Both the position numbers and the translations under genes were made by a program. This document shows positions 1 to 5,859 of a stretch of DNA of 13,063 bases, piece after piece. Position 1 is the first letter of the stretch. Every line of letters begins with the position of its first letter. The DNA comes from CAZQYB01 sp964582985 (GTDB lineage: Bacteria > Planctomycetota > Phycisphaerae > Sedimentisphaerales > Anaerobacaceae): NCBI GenBank assembly GCA_964582985.1, contig CAZOUM010000069.1, positions 1 through 13,063 on the forward strand, in the 5' to 3' direction. The notes under the pieces were generated by a model, which was not told where the DNA came from, made no database searches, and worked only from the letters and a program-made list of their open reading frames with translations.

Positions 1-76
1 GAAGCGCTTCTACTATTAAGAGCGAAAAACAGCCAAGAATGCGACAGGAAAATTCTTAGGGCTTGCAATGAGACGA

Positions 77-104
77 TTGAGAGTTTAGTTACGACTGTTA
101 TAAT
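77..104 (+). promoter_or_regulatory. sigma70-like promoter of the marR-type gene
   Basis: TTGAGA (77-82) lies 16 bases before a perfect TATAAT (99-104), which is itself preceded by TG at 96-97, giving an extended -10. Transcription would start near 111, leaving a leader of about 36 bases to the ATG at 147. MarR proteins often repress their own promoter, but I see no convincing palindromic operator here. A 10-base palindrome, GAAGCGCTTC, sits at 1-10, too far upstream to assign. Confidence 0.6.
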
Positions 105-146
105 TTACATATAGATAATATACCTGTGAACAGAAGGGAACGCGAA

Positions 147-659
147 ATGTCACTTGAACAGGAATTGGGTCTGCGAAAACCTATAGCCCTGCTGCCGCAC
201 GAGGCGCTGCTGAATATCTATTACACTGCCTCGTGTTTGAAGAAGCGGGCCGACGAGTTCTTCCGGCCTTTCGGCCTGACGGACGTTCAGTTCAACGTTA
301 TGATGCTGCTGGAACATCAAAGCGGGACGGAAGAGGGTTTAAGCCAGGCGAAGCTGAGCGATATGATGCTGGTCAACCGTGCGAACACAACGGCGCTGAT
401 AGACCGAATGGAGAAAGCAGGCCTTGTTGTCCGCACGCCTGATGCTTCTGATAGAAGATACAAGATTGTGAAGCTTACCAGCCAGGGTAAAAAGCTGCTT
501 GCGGAGGTTGAGCCGCTTTACGCAAAAGAGGTCAAAAAAATAATAGCCGTCCTAAAAGAGGCCGAACAAAAAAAGCTCATAGAAGCACTTGAAAGAATCC
601 GCACCAAACTTCCTCCCCCGGTAATCCGCGGGACCTTGGGCCCAAGGACCCCCCGTTAG
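147..659 (+). CDS. MarR-family winged-helix transcriptional regulator
   Basis: This gene encodes a protein of about 170 residues, normal for the MarR family of dimeric DNA-binding regulators that respond to phenolics, antibiotics or oxidants. The winged helix spans roughly residues 42-115: a recognition helix region containing LVNRANTTALIDRMEKAGLV, followed by the wing DASDRRYKIVKLTSQG, which is the classical D-x-R-x-x-x-V-x-L-T-x-x-G pattern. Flanking helices would form the dimer interface. An upstream GTG at 126 is in frame, but the ATG at 147 has GAAGGG six to seven bases before it, while the GTG has no ribosome site, so 147 is preferred. The last dozen residues, rich in Pro, Arg and Gly (RGTLGPRTPR), are unlike the rest. 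They are encoded by palindromic repeat DNA, and the TAG stop lies inside a repeat arm. The ligand and targets cannot be inferred; no adjacent efflux or enzyme gene is co-directed closely enough to guess. Confidence 0.88.
   Translation: MSLEQELGLRKPIALLPHEALLNIYYTASCLKKRADEFFRPFGLTDVQFNVMMLLEHQSGTEEGLSQAKLSDMMLVNRANTTALIDRMEKAGLVVRTPDASDRRYKIVKLTSQGKKLLAEVEPLYAKEVKKIIAVLKEAEQKKLIEALERIRTKLPPPVIRGTLGPRTPR
634..647. repeat. 14-base perfect palindrome at the 3' end of marR
   Basis: CCTTGGGCCCAAGG is a perfect palindrome encoding part of the odd C-terminal tail of the MarR protein. It directly precedes the repeat element at 651-722 and may belong to the same inserted block. Confidence 0.6.
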
Positions 660-722
660 AAGTAAACGAGCCACCACCCGCCTTTGGCGGGGGCGAGCTT
701 GCATAAGGAACTTCTAACGGGG
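651..722. repeat. palindromic repeat element, copy A (CCCCGTTAGAA arms)
   Basis: Perfect 13-base inverted arms, CCCCGTTAGAAGT (651-663) and ACTTCTAACGGGG (710-722), enclose an internal hairpin CCCGCC-TTT-GGCGGG (677-691). A second copy with the same arm core and the same outer-arm plus inner-hairpin layout lies at 959-1017. The TAG stop of the marR-type gene (657-659) is inside the left arm. No open reading frame is carried, so this is a small non-autonomous palindromic element or a structured RNA element. The inserting enzyme, if any, is unknown. Confidence 0.7.
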
Positions 723-724
723 AG

Positions 725-767
725 GCACCTGTGCCTGCGCGACCTGTGCGCAGGATAACACAGGTGC
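725..767. repeat. nested palindrome
   Basis: GCACCTGTG (725-733) pairs with CACAGGTGC (759-767), and CCTGCGC (734-740) pairs with GCGCAGG (748-754). The result is a 16-base-pair stem with a 7-base loop and a 4-base bulge (ATAA, 755-758). It begins three bases after copy A of the CCCCGTTAGAA element. There is no T-tract on either side, so it does not look like an intrinsic terminator. Confidence 0.7.
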
Positions 768-850
768 AGGCAACGGAAAAAGTCTCTAATAATAATTTCA
801 GTAAGAAAGAGCCGATACCATAACTTTTGGCCTAAGCAGTAAGAATTATG

Positions 851-920
851 GATTCCCGCTCCCCGCTTCCGCGGGGACAAGTTTACACCTGCGAAAGCAG
901 GTGCGGGAATGACATTGACA
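851..920. repeat. long version of the NVIPAKAGI-type palindromic repeat
   Basis: Outer arms ATTCCCGC (852-859) and GCGGGAAT (903-910) enclose two perfect hairpins: CCCCGC-TTCC-GCGGGG (861-876) and CACCTGC-GAAA-GCAGGTG (886-903, sharing one base with the outer arm). This would fold as a three-way junction. The flank GGAATGACATTG at 906-917 recurs in the short repeat inside rsmB (10583-10610), so the two are versions of one family. Read on the - strand it would encode VIPAPAFAG, close to the VIPAKAGI peptide encoded in rsmB. Confidence 0.75.
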
Positions 921-946
921 ATCAATCGGCTTTTATTAACTGCGAT

Positions 947-955
947 TGATATAAC
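947..955 (+). promoter_or_regulatory. possible eno promoter (extended -10)
   Basis: TGATATAAC is a TGn-extended -10 with five of six bases of TATAAT, but there is no recognisable -35 at the right spacing. Transcription from here would begin near 962, placing repeat copy B (959-1017) and the hairpin at 1064-1078 in a leader of about 170 bases ahead of eno. This is tentative. Confidence 0.3.
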
Positions 956-958
956 GGG

Positions 959-1017
959 CCCCGGTTAGAAACTCCACAAACGTGGGCCATACTGAAAAAG
1001 TTAGATTTCTAACGGGG
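959..1017. repeat. palindromic repeat element, copy B (CCCCGTTAGAA arms)
   Basis: The left arm CCCCGGTTAGAAA (959-971) pairs with the right arm TTTCTAACGGGG (1006-1017), with a single extra G on the left. An inner hairpin CCAC-AAAC-GTGG lies at 974-985. The arms match those of copy A (651-722), while the interiors differ. That pattern is expected of arms conserved for structure or mobilisation. It lies between marR and eno and may be in the eno leader. Confidence 0.65.
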
Positions 1018-1063
1018 CGGGGTTGACGCCGGCGGCGAAAGTAAGTAGGCTCATTCGCAATAA

Positions 1064-1078
1064 TCCGCCAAAGGCGGA
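1064..1078. repeat. short GC hairpin before eno
   Basis: TCCGCC-AAA-GGCGGA is a perfect 6-base-pair hairpin. The same core (CCGCC, 3-base loop, GGCGG) occurs at 678-690 on the opposite strand inside repeat copy A, so it is probably a dispersed mini-repeat. Together with the elements at 634-647, 651-722, 725-767, 851-920 and 959-1017 it accounts for most of the 473-base gap between marR and eno. I see no supported gene in that gap. Confidence 0.5.
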
Positions 1079-1132
1079 CCAAGGGCGGATGGAATAATGA
1101 ATTTCGAATGACTAATGCGGAAAGGACTCAAG

Positions 1133-2419
1133 ATGTTCACGATGATTGTTGATGTGGCGGCGCGGGAGATACTCGATTCGCGTGGTAACCCGACCGTTGA
1201 GGTTGATGTTTTGCTGGATGACGGCTCATTCGGGAGGGCGGCGGTGCCGTCAGGAGCCAGCACCGGTGCATATGAGGCGGTAGAGCTTCGCGATACAAGA
1301 GCAAAACGCTATATGGGCAAAGGCGTTGCCGGCGCGGTCAAGAACGTAAACGAGGTGATTGGACCTGAAGTTTTGGGTATGGACGCTATGGGACAGGAGG
1401 AGATTGACCAGTTGATGATTGAGGTTGACGGCACGTCCAATAAGGGTAAACTCGGCGCGAATGCGATATTGGGTGTTTCGCTGGCGGTGGCGAAGGCGGC
1501 GGCGGATTCAGCCGGGCTGCCATTGTACCGCTACTTGGGCGGCTGCAATGCCAATATCGTCCCCGTGCCGATGATGAATATCGTCAACGGCGGGAAACAC
1601 TCGGACAATAATGTCGACTTCCAGGAATTTATGATTATGCCGGTAGGCGCCGAGGACTTTCCCGAGGCGCTGCGGATGGGGGCCGAGGTTTTCCATACGC
1701 TGAAAGCGGTGCTGGCCAAGAAGGGCTATGCCACATCGGTGGGCGACGAGGGCGGATTTGCCCCTATGCTAAAGAGCAACGAAGAGGCCCTGGAAGTTAT
1801 TATGGACGCCATCAAGAAAGCCGGCTACAAGGCGGGCAAAGAGGTCGCAATTGCGCTGGACCCTGCCGCGAGCGAGATGTTCGACAAAAAGACCAAGACC
1901 TACAAGTTTTTCAAGTCCGCTCCAAAGAAAAAAATCTCCAGCGATGCGCTGGTTGCCCATTGGGCCAAATGGGCGGCTAAATATCCTATCATTTCCATTG
2001 AAGACGGGTTGGCCGAGGATGACTGGACCGGCTGGACTAAACTGAATAAAAAGATAGGCCGTCGCATCCAGTTGGTCGGCGACGATTTGTTCGTAACCAA
2101 TACCGCCCGGCTGGCCAAAGGCATAAAGCTCGACTGTGCCAATTCGATATTGATTAAGCTCAACCAGATAGGCACGCTCACAGAGACGTTTGAGGCGATA
2201 AATATGGCCCGCAGGGCCGGCTGGACAGCGGTGATAAGCCACCGAAGCGGCGAGACCGAAGATACGACAATCGCCGATTTGGCGGTTGCCACCGGCGTTG
2301 GCCAGATAAAGACGGGCTCTTTGTGCCGAACGGACAGGATTTGCAAGTACAACCAACTACTTCGAATCTGTGAACACCTTGGCCCGGCAGCACGGTATGG
2401 CGGCTTTATGTTTAAGTAA
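1133..2419 (+). CDS. eno: enolase (phosphopyruvate hydratase)
   Basis: Enolase interconverts 2-phosphoglycerate and phosphoenolpyruvate in cytosolic glycolysis and gluconeogenesis. With the start chosen here the protein is 428 residues, the usual bacterial length. The N-terminal domain opens with ILDSRGNPTVEVDV and carries the mobile loop SGASTGAYEA. The barrel carries all key residues: His156 in NGGKHSDN, Glu165 in DFQEFMIMP, Glu206 in GDEGGFAP, the magnesium ligands Asp243 (ALDPAAS), Glu291 (SIEDGLAEDDW) and Asp317 (VGDDLFVTN), catalytic Lys342 (ILIKLNQIGTLTE), the SHRSGETEDTTIADLAV loop and Lys393 (QIKTGS). In-frame ATGs occur at 1115, 1133 and 1142. The ATG at 1133 has AAAGGA six bases upstream and is the best choice. 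An FtsB-like gene follows about 95 bases downstream. The gene looks intact and functional. Confidence 0.98.
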   Translation: MFTMIVDVAAREILDSRGNPTVEVDVLLDDGSFGRAAVPSGASTGAYEAVELRDTRAKRYMGKGVAGAVKNVNEVIGPEVLGMDAMGQEEIDQLMIEVDGTSNKGKLGANAILGVSLAVAKAAADSAGLPLYRYLGGCNANIVPVPMMNIVNGGKHSDNNVDFQEFMIMPVGAEDFPEALRMGAEVFHTLKAVLAKKGYATSVGDEGGFAPMLKSNEEALEVIMDAIKKAGYKAGKEVAIALDPAASEMFDKKTKTYKFFKSAPKKKISSDALVAHWAKWAAKYPIISIEDGLAEDDWTGWTKLNKKIGRRIQLVGDDLFVTNTARLAKGIKLDCANSILIKLNQIGTLTETFEAINMARRAGWTAVISHRSGETEDTTIADLAVATGVGQIKTGSLCRTDRICKYNQLLRICEHLGPAARYGGFMFK

Positions 2420-2514
2420 CCGGGAGCACAAGGGCGCAGGTGCAAAGGGCATAAGGAAGCTTATGACCTGTACACTTATGAGTTATGCGCTTAAGTGCTA
2501 TGCGAAGGCAAGAC

Positions 2515-2988
2515 ATGATGCGAATGTTTTTGTTTCTCGTCTTCTTCAGCATCGGTGCGGCGGCGCTTAGCATCTCTATGCTCTCTGGCGATTTGCTCCA
2601 GTACTACCACAACAAGCAGCTCTTGAAGGCAGCAGAAGAATCATTACACGAGCTGGAATTTTTGAACGCCGATTACGATGCCCTGCTGCAGCGGTTGAAA
2701 AATGACCCGAATCTTATTGACCGCATCGGTCGGGCCGTCTTCAGGACTGAGCGTGAGGACGATGGTACGGTTTATCCAAGGGTAACACCCGAGCAGCTCG
2801 ATGCGGCCCGAAGGGCCTTGACAGAAGAGCCAAACCAACAGTTTTCCGAGCCGACGGTGCCCGGCTGGCTTGAGCGATGCAGTGAGCCACGCCGAAGAAT
2901 GATGCTGTTTTTCTGCGGTGCCGCTTTGATTCTTATTTCGTTTATTTGGTCCGGCCCTGGTAAGCGGGCCCCCGAAAAGGGAAAATAG
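2515..2988 (+). CDS. FtsB/DivIC-like septum formation protein with an extra C-terminal membrane segment
   Basis: The start at 2515 gives 157 residues. A hydrophobic segment (about residues 3-22, FLFLVFFSIGAAALSIS) is followed by a Leu- and Glu-rich helical stretch (about 30-60) ending in LKNDPNLIDRIGRAVF. This resembles the membrane-plus-coiled-coil layout and the closing D-P-x-x-I-E-x-x-A-R pattern of FtsB/DivIC septum initiators, which bridge the divisome at the membrane. The eno-ftsB order is also known from E. coli. Unlike FtsB (about 100 residues) this protein has roughly 90 more residues and a second hydrophobic segment near the end (MMLFFCGAALILISFIW), so both ends would be anchored. 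In-frame ATGs at 2485, 2500, 2515 and 2518 compete; AAGG at 2505-2508 favours 2515 or 2518. Its stop directly abuts that of the convergent downstream gene. The assignment rests on architecture and context, not strong motif identity. Confidence 0.65.
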   Translation: MMRMFLFLVFFSIGAAALSISMLSGDLLQYYHNKQLLKAAEESLHELEFLNADYDALLQRLKNDPNLIDRIGRAVFRTEREDDGTVYPRVTPEQLDAARRALTEEPNQQFSEPTVPGWLERCSEPRRRMMLFFCGAALILISFIWSGPGKRAPEKGK

Positions 2989-3426
2989 TTACTGAAATCG
3001 TAACAAGTTCAGACCTGTGTCTTCGTCAGGTTTGCGGCCGGCTTCGATGCCTTCGATTTCAATTATCGTAACTTCCAAAGTCAGAAAGGTCTTTGCTCCA
3101 CCACGCGGGCAGCCAACGATTGTTTCGTCGCCTTTGCCTATCGCGGTATGGATATGTAGTTTTGGGCCTTCGTTGTCGTGGTAGATAGTTCCTACGCCGA
3201 GCACTTCGCCCGGCCCGGCAAAGTCTTTAAAGTTGCCGGTAATTTTAGGTTTTTCCTGTTTCGGCCCGACAACAACGTTAGCTTTTCTGAATCCGCCGGT
3301 AATCAAAACCGCAGCCGATTTGATATTCTCCTCGCTTGCGATATGCTCGATGCACTGGTAGATATCTTCGCCTTCAAACAACCTGGCTGCTATTATTCGT
3401 CCTGTTTTGCCTACTGCGTATTCCAT
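2989..3426 (-). CDS. PPC (DUF296) domain protein
   Basis: This 145-residue protein consists of a single PPC/DUF296 domain, a small trimeric fold found alone in bacteria and archaea and fused to AT-hooks in plants. Visible family features are an N-terminal RIIAARLFEGEDIYQCIEHIASEENIKSAAVLITGG stretch, the central histidine motif PKLHIHTAIGKGDETIVGC, and the closing hydrophobic strand FLTLEVTIIEIEG. The bacterial role is unsettled; the paired histidines have been linked to metal binding in related structures. The reading frame is open upstream to 3486, but the ATG at 3426 has AGGAG six bases before it and matches where the domain begins, so it is chosen. The stop codon (2989-2991, TAA on this strand) touches the stop of the convergent FtsB-like gene, and no terminator is visible between them. 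Confidence 0.8.
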   Translation of the reverse strand: MEYAVGKTGRIIAARLFEGEDIYQCIEHIASEENIKSAAVLITGGFRKANVVVGPKQEKPKITGNFKDFAGPGEVLGVGTIYHDNEGPKLHIHTAIGKGDETIVGCPRGGAKTFLTLEVTIIEIEGIEAGRKPDEDTGLNLLRFQ

Positions 3427-3517
3427 TTTACGCTCCTGAGTGTGAATCGTTGTTGATAGCCTGCTTATGTACCGGGTCGCCAACAATTGACGGTCGGATG
3501 TAGCCGGCCTTTATCTG

Positions 3518-3887
3518 TCATTGGCTATTTGCTGAATCATTTTCAAGGACAGAATCCATCCATTCTCGCAGTCTGATACCTACGTGGCCTGCTCGTCCAA
3601 GCAGATGCTTGTGGCGAACGAGGCCTCCAGGGTTGCCGTCTATAGGGTTGTAAGTAAGGTTTTGCCGCAAGAGCCACTCCTTCACCAAAGTCCTTTTCCC
3701 GCCCTGACCATGTCCAGGGCCAGGTTGACCATTTTCTTATGATGTTACCTGTCTGGTCAGTGGTAAGAGTTGCGTTTATGTCGACTTTTTCGGTTAGAGA
3801 AGAGGACTTCTCACCCGCGTAGACAGCTTCAAAGCCCGGTGAAACCATATCGTATGGTACCAATTTTTCTTTATTTTTATTCTCCAC
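3518..3887 (-). pseudogene. unrecognised small protein gene with an apparent +1 frameshift
   Basis: I do not recognise this family. A GTG start at 3887 has GAAGGG eight bases upstream and opens a frame reading MENKNKEKLVPYDMVSPGFEA. It stays protein-like for 50 residues to TTDQTGNII. After that the same frame runs on to 3543 but becomes Trp-, Pro- and Arg-rich, typical of an out-of-frame reading. The neighbouring frame, from the codon at 3736 to a TGA at 3518-3520, gives 72 residues of natural composition: ENGQPGPGHGQGGKRTLVKE, then LTYNPIDGNPGGLVRHK and GIRLREWMDSVLE. Removing one A at 3737 would join the halves as a 122-residue protein. The upstream in-frame TAA (3737-3739) means the second half cannot be read independently far upstream. 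This may be a mutation, an assembly error or, less likely, programmed frameshifting. The Gly-rich then basic-helical layout suggests nucleic-acid binding, but that is only an impression. Confidence 0.6.
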
Positions 3888-4133
3888 GCTTCAAACCCTT
3901 CAAGTCCATTATTGAGGCAAACACAAATAACTGATGAGTAACCTACAAATATCTTCGATAACACATGAAATATAGCACGAATACAGCGAGAATCAACGAA
4001 CGGTTGTGGGAAAATCCATCACACGGCCTCCGTGACAAAAACGAGTGGACGGCTTTGACCGAAGATTTTTTGGCAGTTTTTGCGCAATATGTTTGAACCA
4101 TTTCGCTGCGGCGGCGTAAATTATAGTAAATCA

Positions 4134-4211
4134 GAAGAATCGTTTTCCTCCTCCTCCTCTTTTGAGAAGTATGGCGGCAGCACCCACCTTTGATGCTGCC
4201 GCCCGCTTTTT
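4134..4211 (+). ncRNA. candidate small RNA with CCTCC-repeat and own terminator
   Basis: A perfect intrinsic terminator ends this stretch, yet no + strand gene lies upstream within the window's nearest 1100 bases. A TATAGT hexamer (4122-4127) could be a -10 element, but no good -35 is seen. The transcript would be about 78 bases and would begin with an unstructured CU-rich segment containing CCTCCTCCTCCTC (4147-4159), complementary to Shine-Dalgarno sequences. Several bacterial small RNAs use exposed CCUCC motifs to cover ribosome sites. The ends given are approximate. No other gene is supported in the 420-base gap 3888-4308. Confidence 0.4.
4173..4211 (+). terminator. intrinsic terminator, + strand
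   Basis: GGCGGCAGCA (4173-4182) pairs perfectly with TGCTGCCGCC (4194-4203) around an 11-base loop, followed by CGCTTTTT (4204-4211). The T-tract is on the + strand only; reading leftward the stem is followed by mixed sequence, so it does not terminate dnaA. Confidence 0.75.
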
Positions 4212-4308
4212 GTTAGTTATTCCGCGGACAAGCCAACGACATCTTTTGATTAAAGAGTGAGCTTTTCACGCTCGCCGTGGCACTGGCCGGCATTTTCGGA
4301 GGGTCCTT

Positions 4309-5772
4309 TTAGCCGGCGATGCTTTCTTCAAGATTGGCAAGTATGGTCCTGGCCTTGGCGATTTTGTTGCCGGCAGGGCCCTGCCAGTGCAGGTCTGCAT
4401 TTTGCTTTACCAAGTCTTCAATCCTTTTGCAGGCCAGAAGCACCGTGGCGTGGTTTTTATTGCCCATAAATCTGCCTATCTCGGAGGACGACATCCTGGT
4501 ATGTATTCTGACCAGATACATACTGAAATGCCGGGCGAGGGCCACCGTCCGGTTTTTCTTGGACGAGTGTATATTTGCCGGTGTTATCCCAAAATAAGTA
4601 GCGACGGCCGACTCGATGTCCGAGATGTGCACTATTGGGTCTGTCCGGGCCAAATGCTCAGCTAAAACCTCCTTGGCCATAACCAGGTTGACTTTTTCGT
4701 TTTGCAGCGACCCGAAAGCAATAAGTTTCAGCAGGGCCCCTTCCAGCTCCCGCACGTTGGTCCGCAGATTCTCGGCAACGTATTTTATGACACTTTCGGG
4801 GATGTGCCTGCCTATGGCTGCTGCGTATTGTCTGCATATTTGGCAGCGGGTCTGGAAATCGGGGGTCTCTATCTTGACGACCATCCCGGAGACGAACCGA
4901 TTAACCAGCTTTTCAGAGAGCTGTCCTATCATCTTCGGGTGGGCGTCGGAGGCCAGTACCACCTGTTTTCCGGCCAGAGAGATTGTATTGAAGGTATGCA
5001 GGAATTCCTCCTGCGTTGAAGGCTTGCTGGCCAAGAAGTGTATATCGTCGATTGCCAACAAGTCCATTTGTCGGATTCGGCGTCGAAAAGCCTCCAGCTT
5101 TTTCGTCTTCAAGGCCAGCACAAACTGATTCACAAAGTCCTCCGCTGACAAATACGCCCAGCTGGCGTGGGGCCGTTTCCTGCACACCGCATTGCATATC
5201 CCTTGCAGCAGATGTGTTTTGCCGACCCCGTATCCTCCGTGAATAAACAGCGGGTTGAACGGACTTTGCTCTTCGTCGATGACTGCTTTTGCAGCGTTGC
5301 AGGCCAGTCGATTGGAAGAGCCGACAACGAAAGTCTCCAGACTGAATTTGAGCTTCTTGCGTGGAAGTGGTTGTATTTTGGTTCTGCGGCTGCGGAAGCG
5401 GTCGTGTGCTTTTCCCACCAGTTGTGCCTGAGAATCGAGCTGTGTTCGCCTCTGATGGCCTGAAAGCTCAGGGTCGATGGCGAAGATAATCTTTAGATCG
5501 TCACCGGTAACGGCCCGAACAGCCTCGCAGAGCTCGTTCGAGAAGTGGTTTTCAATCCAGCCTGCTATGAAGAGGTTGGGGACTCCTACTCTGAGGTATC
5601 CGTCGCTGAGCGTCAGCCTGGTCGAATTTTTGAACCAGATTCGGAACTTTTGCGGCCCAACTCTCTCGGCAAGTGCTTCGTTAATGGCACTTAGTTCACA
5701 TTCCGTTGTGCGAGCCCCGCCGTGAGGGTCTGCGGCTGGGCGAGCGTTCTCATCCGTGATTGTGCTTCGCAT
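4309..5772 (-). CDS. dnaA: chromosomal replication initiator DnaA
   Basis: DnaA is the AAA+ ATPase that binds DnaA boxes, melts the origin and helps load the replicative helicase. The 487-residue protein has domain I at about 25-100 (QKFRIWFKNSTRL, VPNLFIAGWIENHF), a short linker, the AAA+ core at about 143-365 and the DNA-binding domain at about 380-487. Core motifs are Walker A GGYGVGKTH (179-187), Walker B LLAIDDIHFL (238-247), sensor 1 VVLASDAHP (271-279), a putative arginine finger in VNRFVSGM (Arg292) and sensor 2 NVRELEGAL (339-347). In domain IV the signature usually written GGRDHTTV reads GNKNHATV (437-444), with Arg to Lys and Asp to Asn changes, so box specificity may differ from E. 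coli. The ATG has GAGGAG about six bases upstream. dnaN is not adjacent; the divergent neighbour is a sulfatase. Function is secure; the origin location is inferred separately. Confidence 0.97.
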   Translation of the reverse strand: MRSTITDENARPAADPHGGARTTECELSAINEALAERVGPQKFRIWFKNSTRLTLSDGYLRVGVPNLFIAGWIENHFSNELCEAVRAVTGDDLKIIFAIDPELSGHQRRTQLDSQAQLVGKAHDRFRSRRTKIQPLPRKKLKFSLETFVVGSSNRLACNAAKAVIDEEQSPFNPLFIHGGYGVGKTHLLQGICNAVCRKRPHASWAYLSAEDFVNQFVLALKTKKLEAFRRRIRQMDLLAIDDIHFLASKPSTQEEFLHTFNTISLAGKQVVLASDAHPKMIGQLSEKLVNRFVSGMVVKIETPDFQTRCQICRQYAAAIGRHIPESVIKYVAENLRTNVRELEGALLKLIAFGSLQNEKVNLVMAKEVLAEHLARTDPIVHISDIESAVATYFGITPANIHSSKKNRTVALARHFSMYLVRIHTRMSSSEIGRFMGNKNHATVLLACKRIEDLVKQNADLHWQGPAGNKIAKARTILANLEESIAG

Positions 5773-5798
5773 TACTGTCTCCTCTTCCTAAAGAGTTC

Positions 5799-5847
5799 CC
5801 ACTTTGCTCCGCGGGACGCCTCTTACCGGCGCGGATTTGCAAAGTGG
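5799..5847 (-). promoter_or_regulatory. long hairpin in the dnaA leader
   Basis: CCACTTTGCTCCGCG (5799-5813) pairs with CGCGGA (5830-5835) and GCAAAGTGG (5839-5847): 15 base pairs interrupted only by a three-base bulge (5836-5838), with a 16-base loop. It ends about 26 bases before the dnaA start codon. On the - strand no T-tract follows, so it is better explained as a leader structure or protein-binding site than as a terminator. It could limit dnaA translation or act as a cis-element; neither is demonstrated. Confidence 0.55.
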
Positions 5848-5859
5848 TATCCTGGTTGA

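Noticed and set aside
1..114. Open frame entering from the left edge (37 codons to a TAG)
   Set aside because: It is too short to judge, contains the marR promoter, and shows no family feature. It could be the tail of an upstream gene but cannot be supported.
656..925. 89-residue frame across the repeats upstream of eno
   Set aside because: It consists of translated palindromic repeats; its VIPAPAFAG peptide is a repeat signature rather than a gene.
1769..2356. 195-residue open frame antisense to eno
   Set aside because: It lies wholly within the enolase gene on the opposite strand, has no domain-like motifs, and is explained by the codon bias of eno. The same applies to the antisense frame 1900-2445.
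3943..4101. 52-residue open frame on the - strand (starts MVQTYCAK, hydrophobic near the C-terminus)
   Set aside because: There is no ribosome site near the ATG. The strong AGGAGG run is over 40 bases upstream and would require an ATT start, and the composition is ambiguous. Kept only as an alternative reading of the gap.
4255..4308. Possible dnaA terminator (GAGC...GCTC hairpin)
   Set aside because: The stem is only four base pairs and there is no proper T-tract on the - strand.
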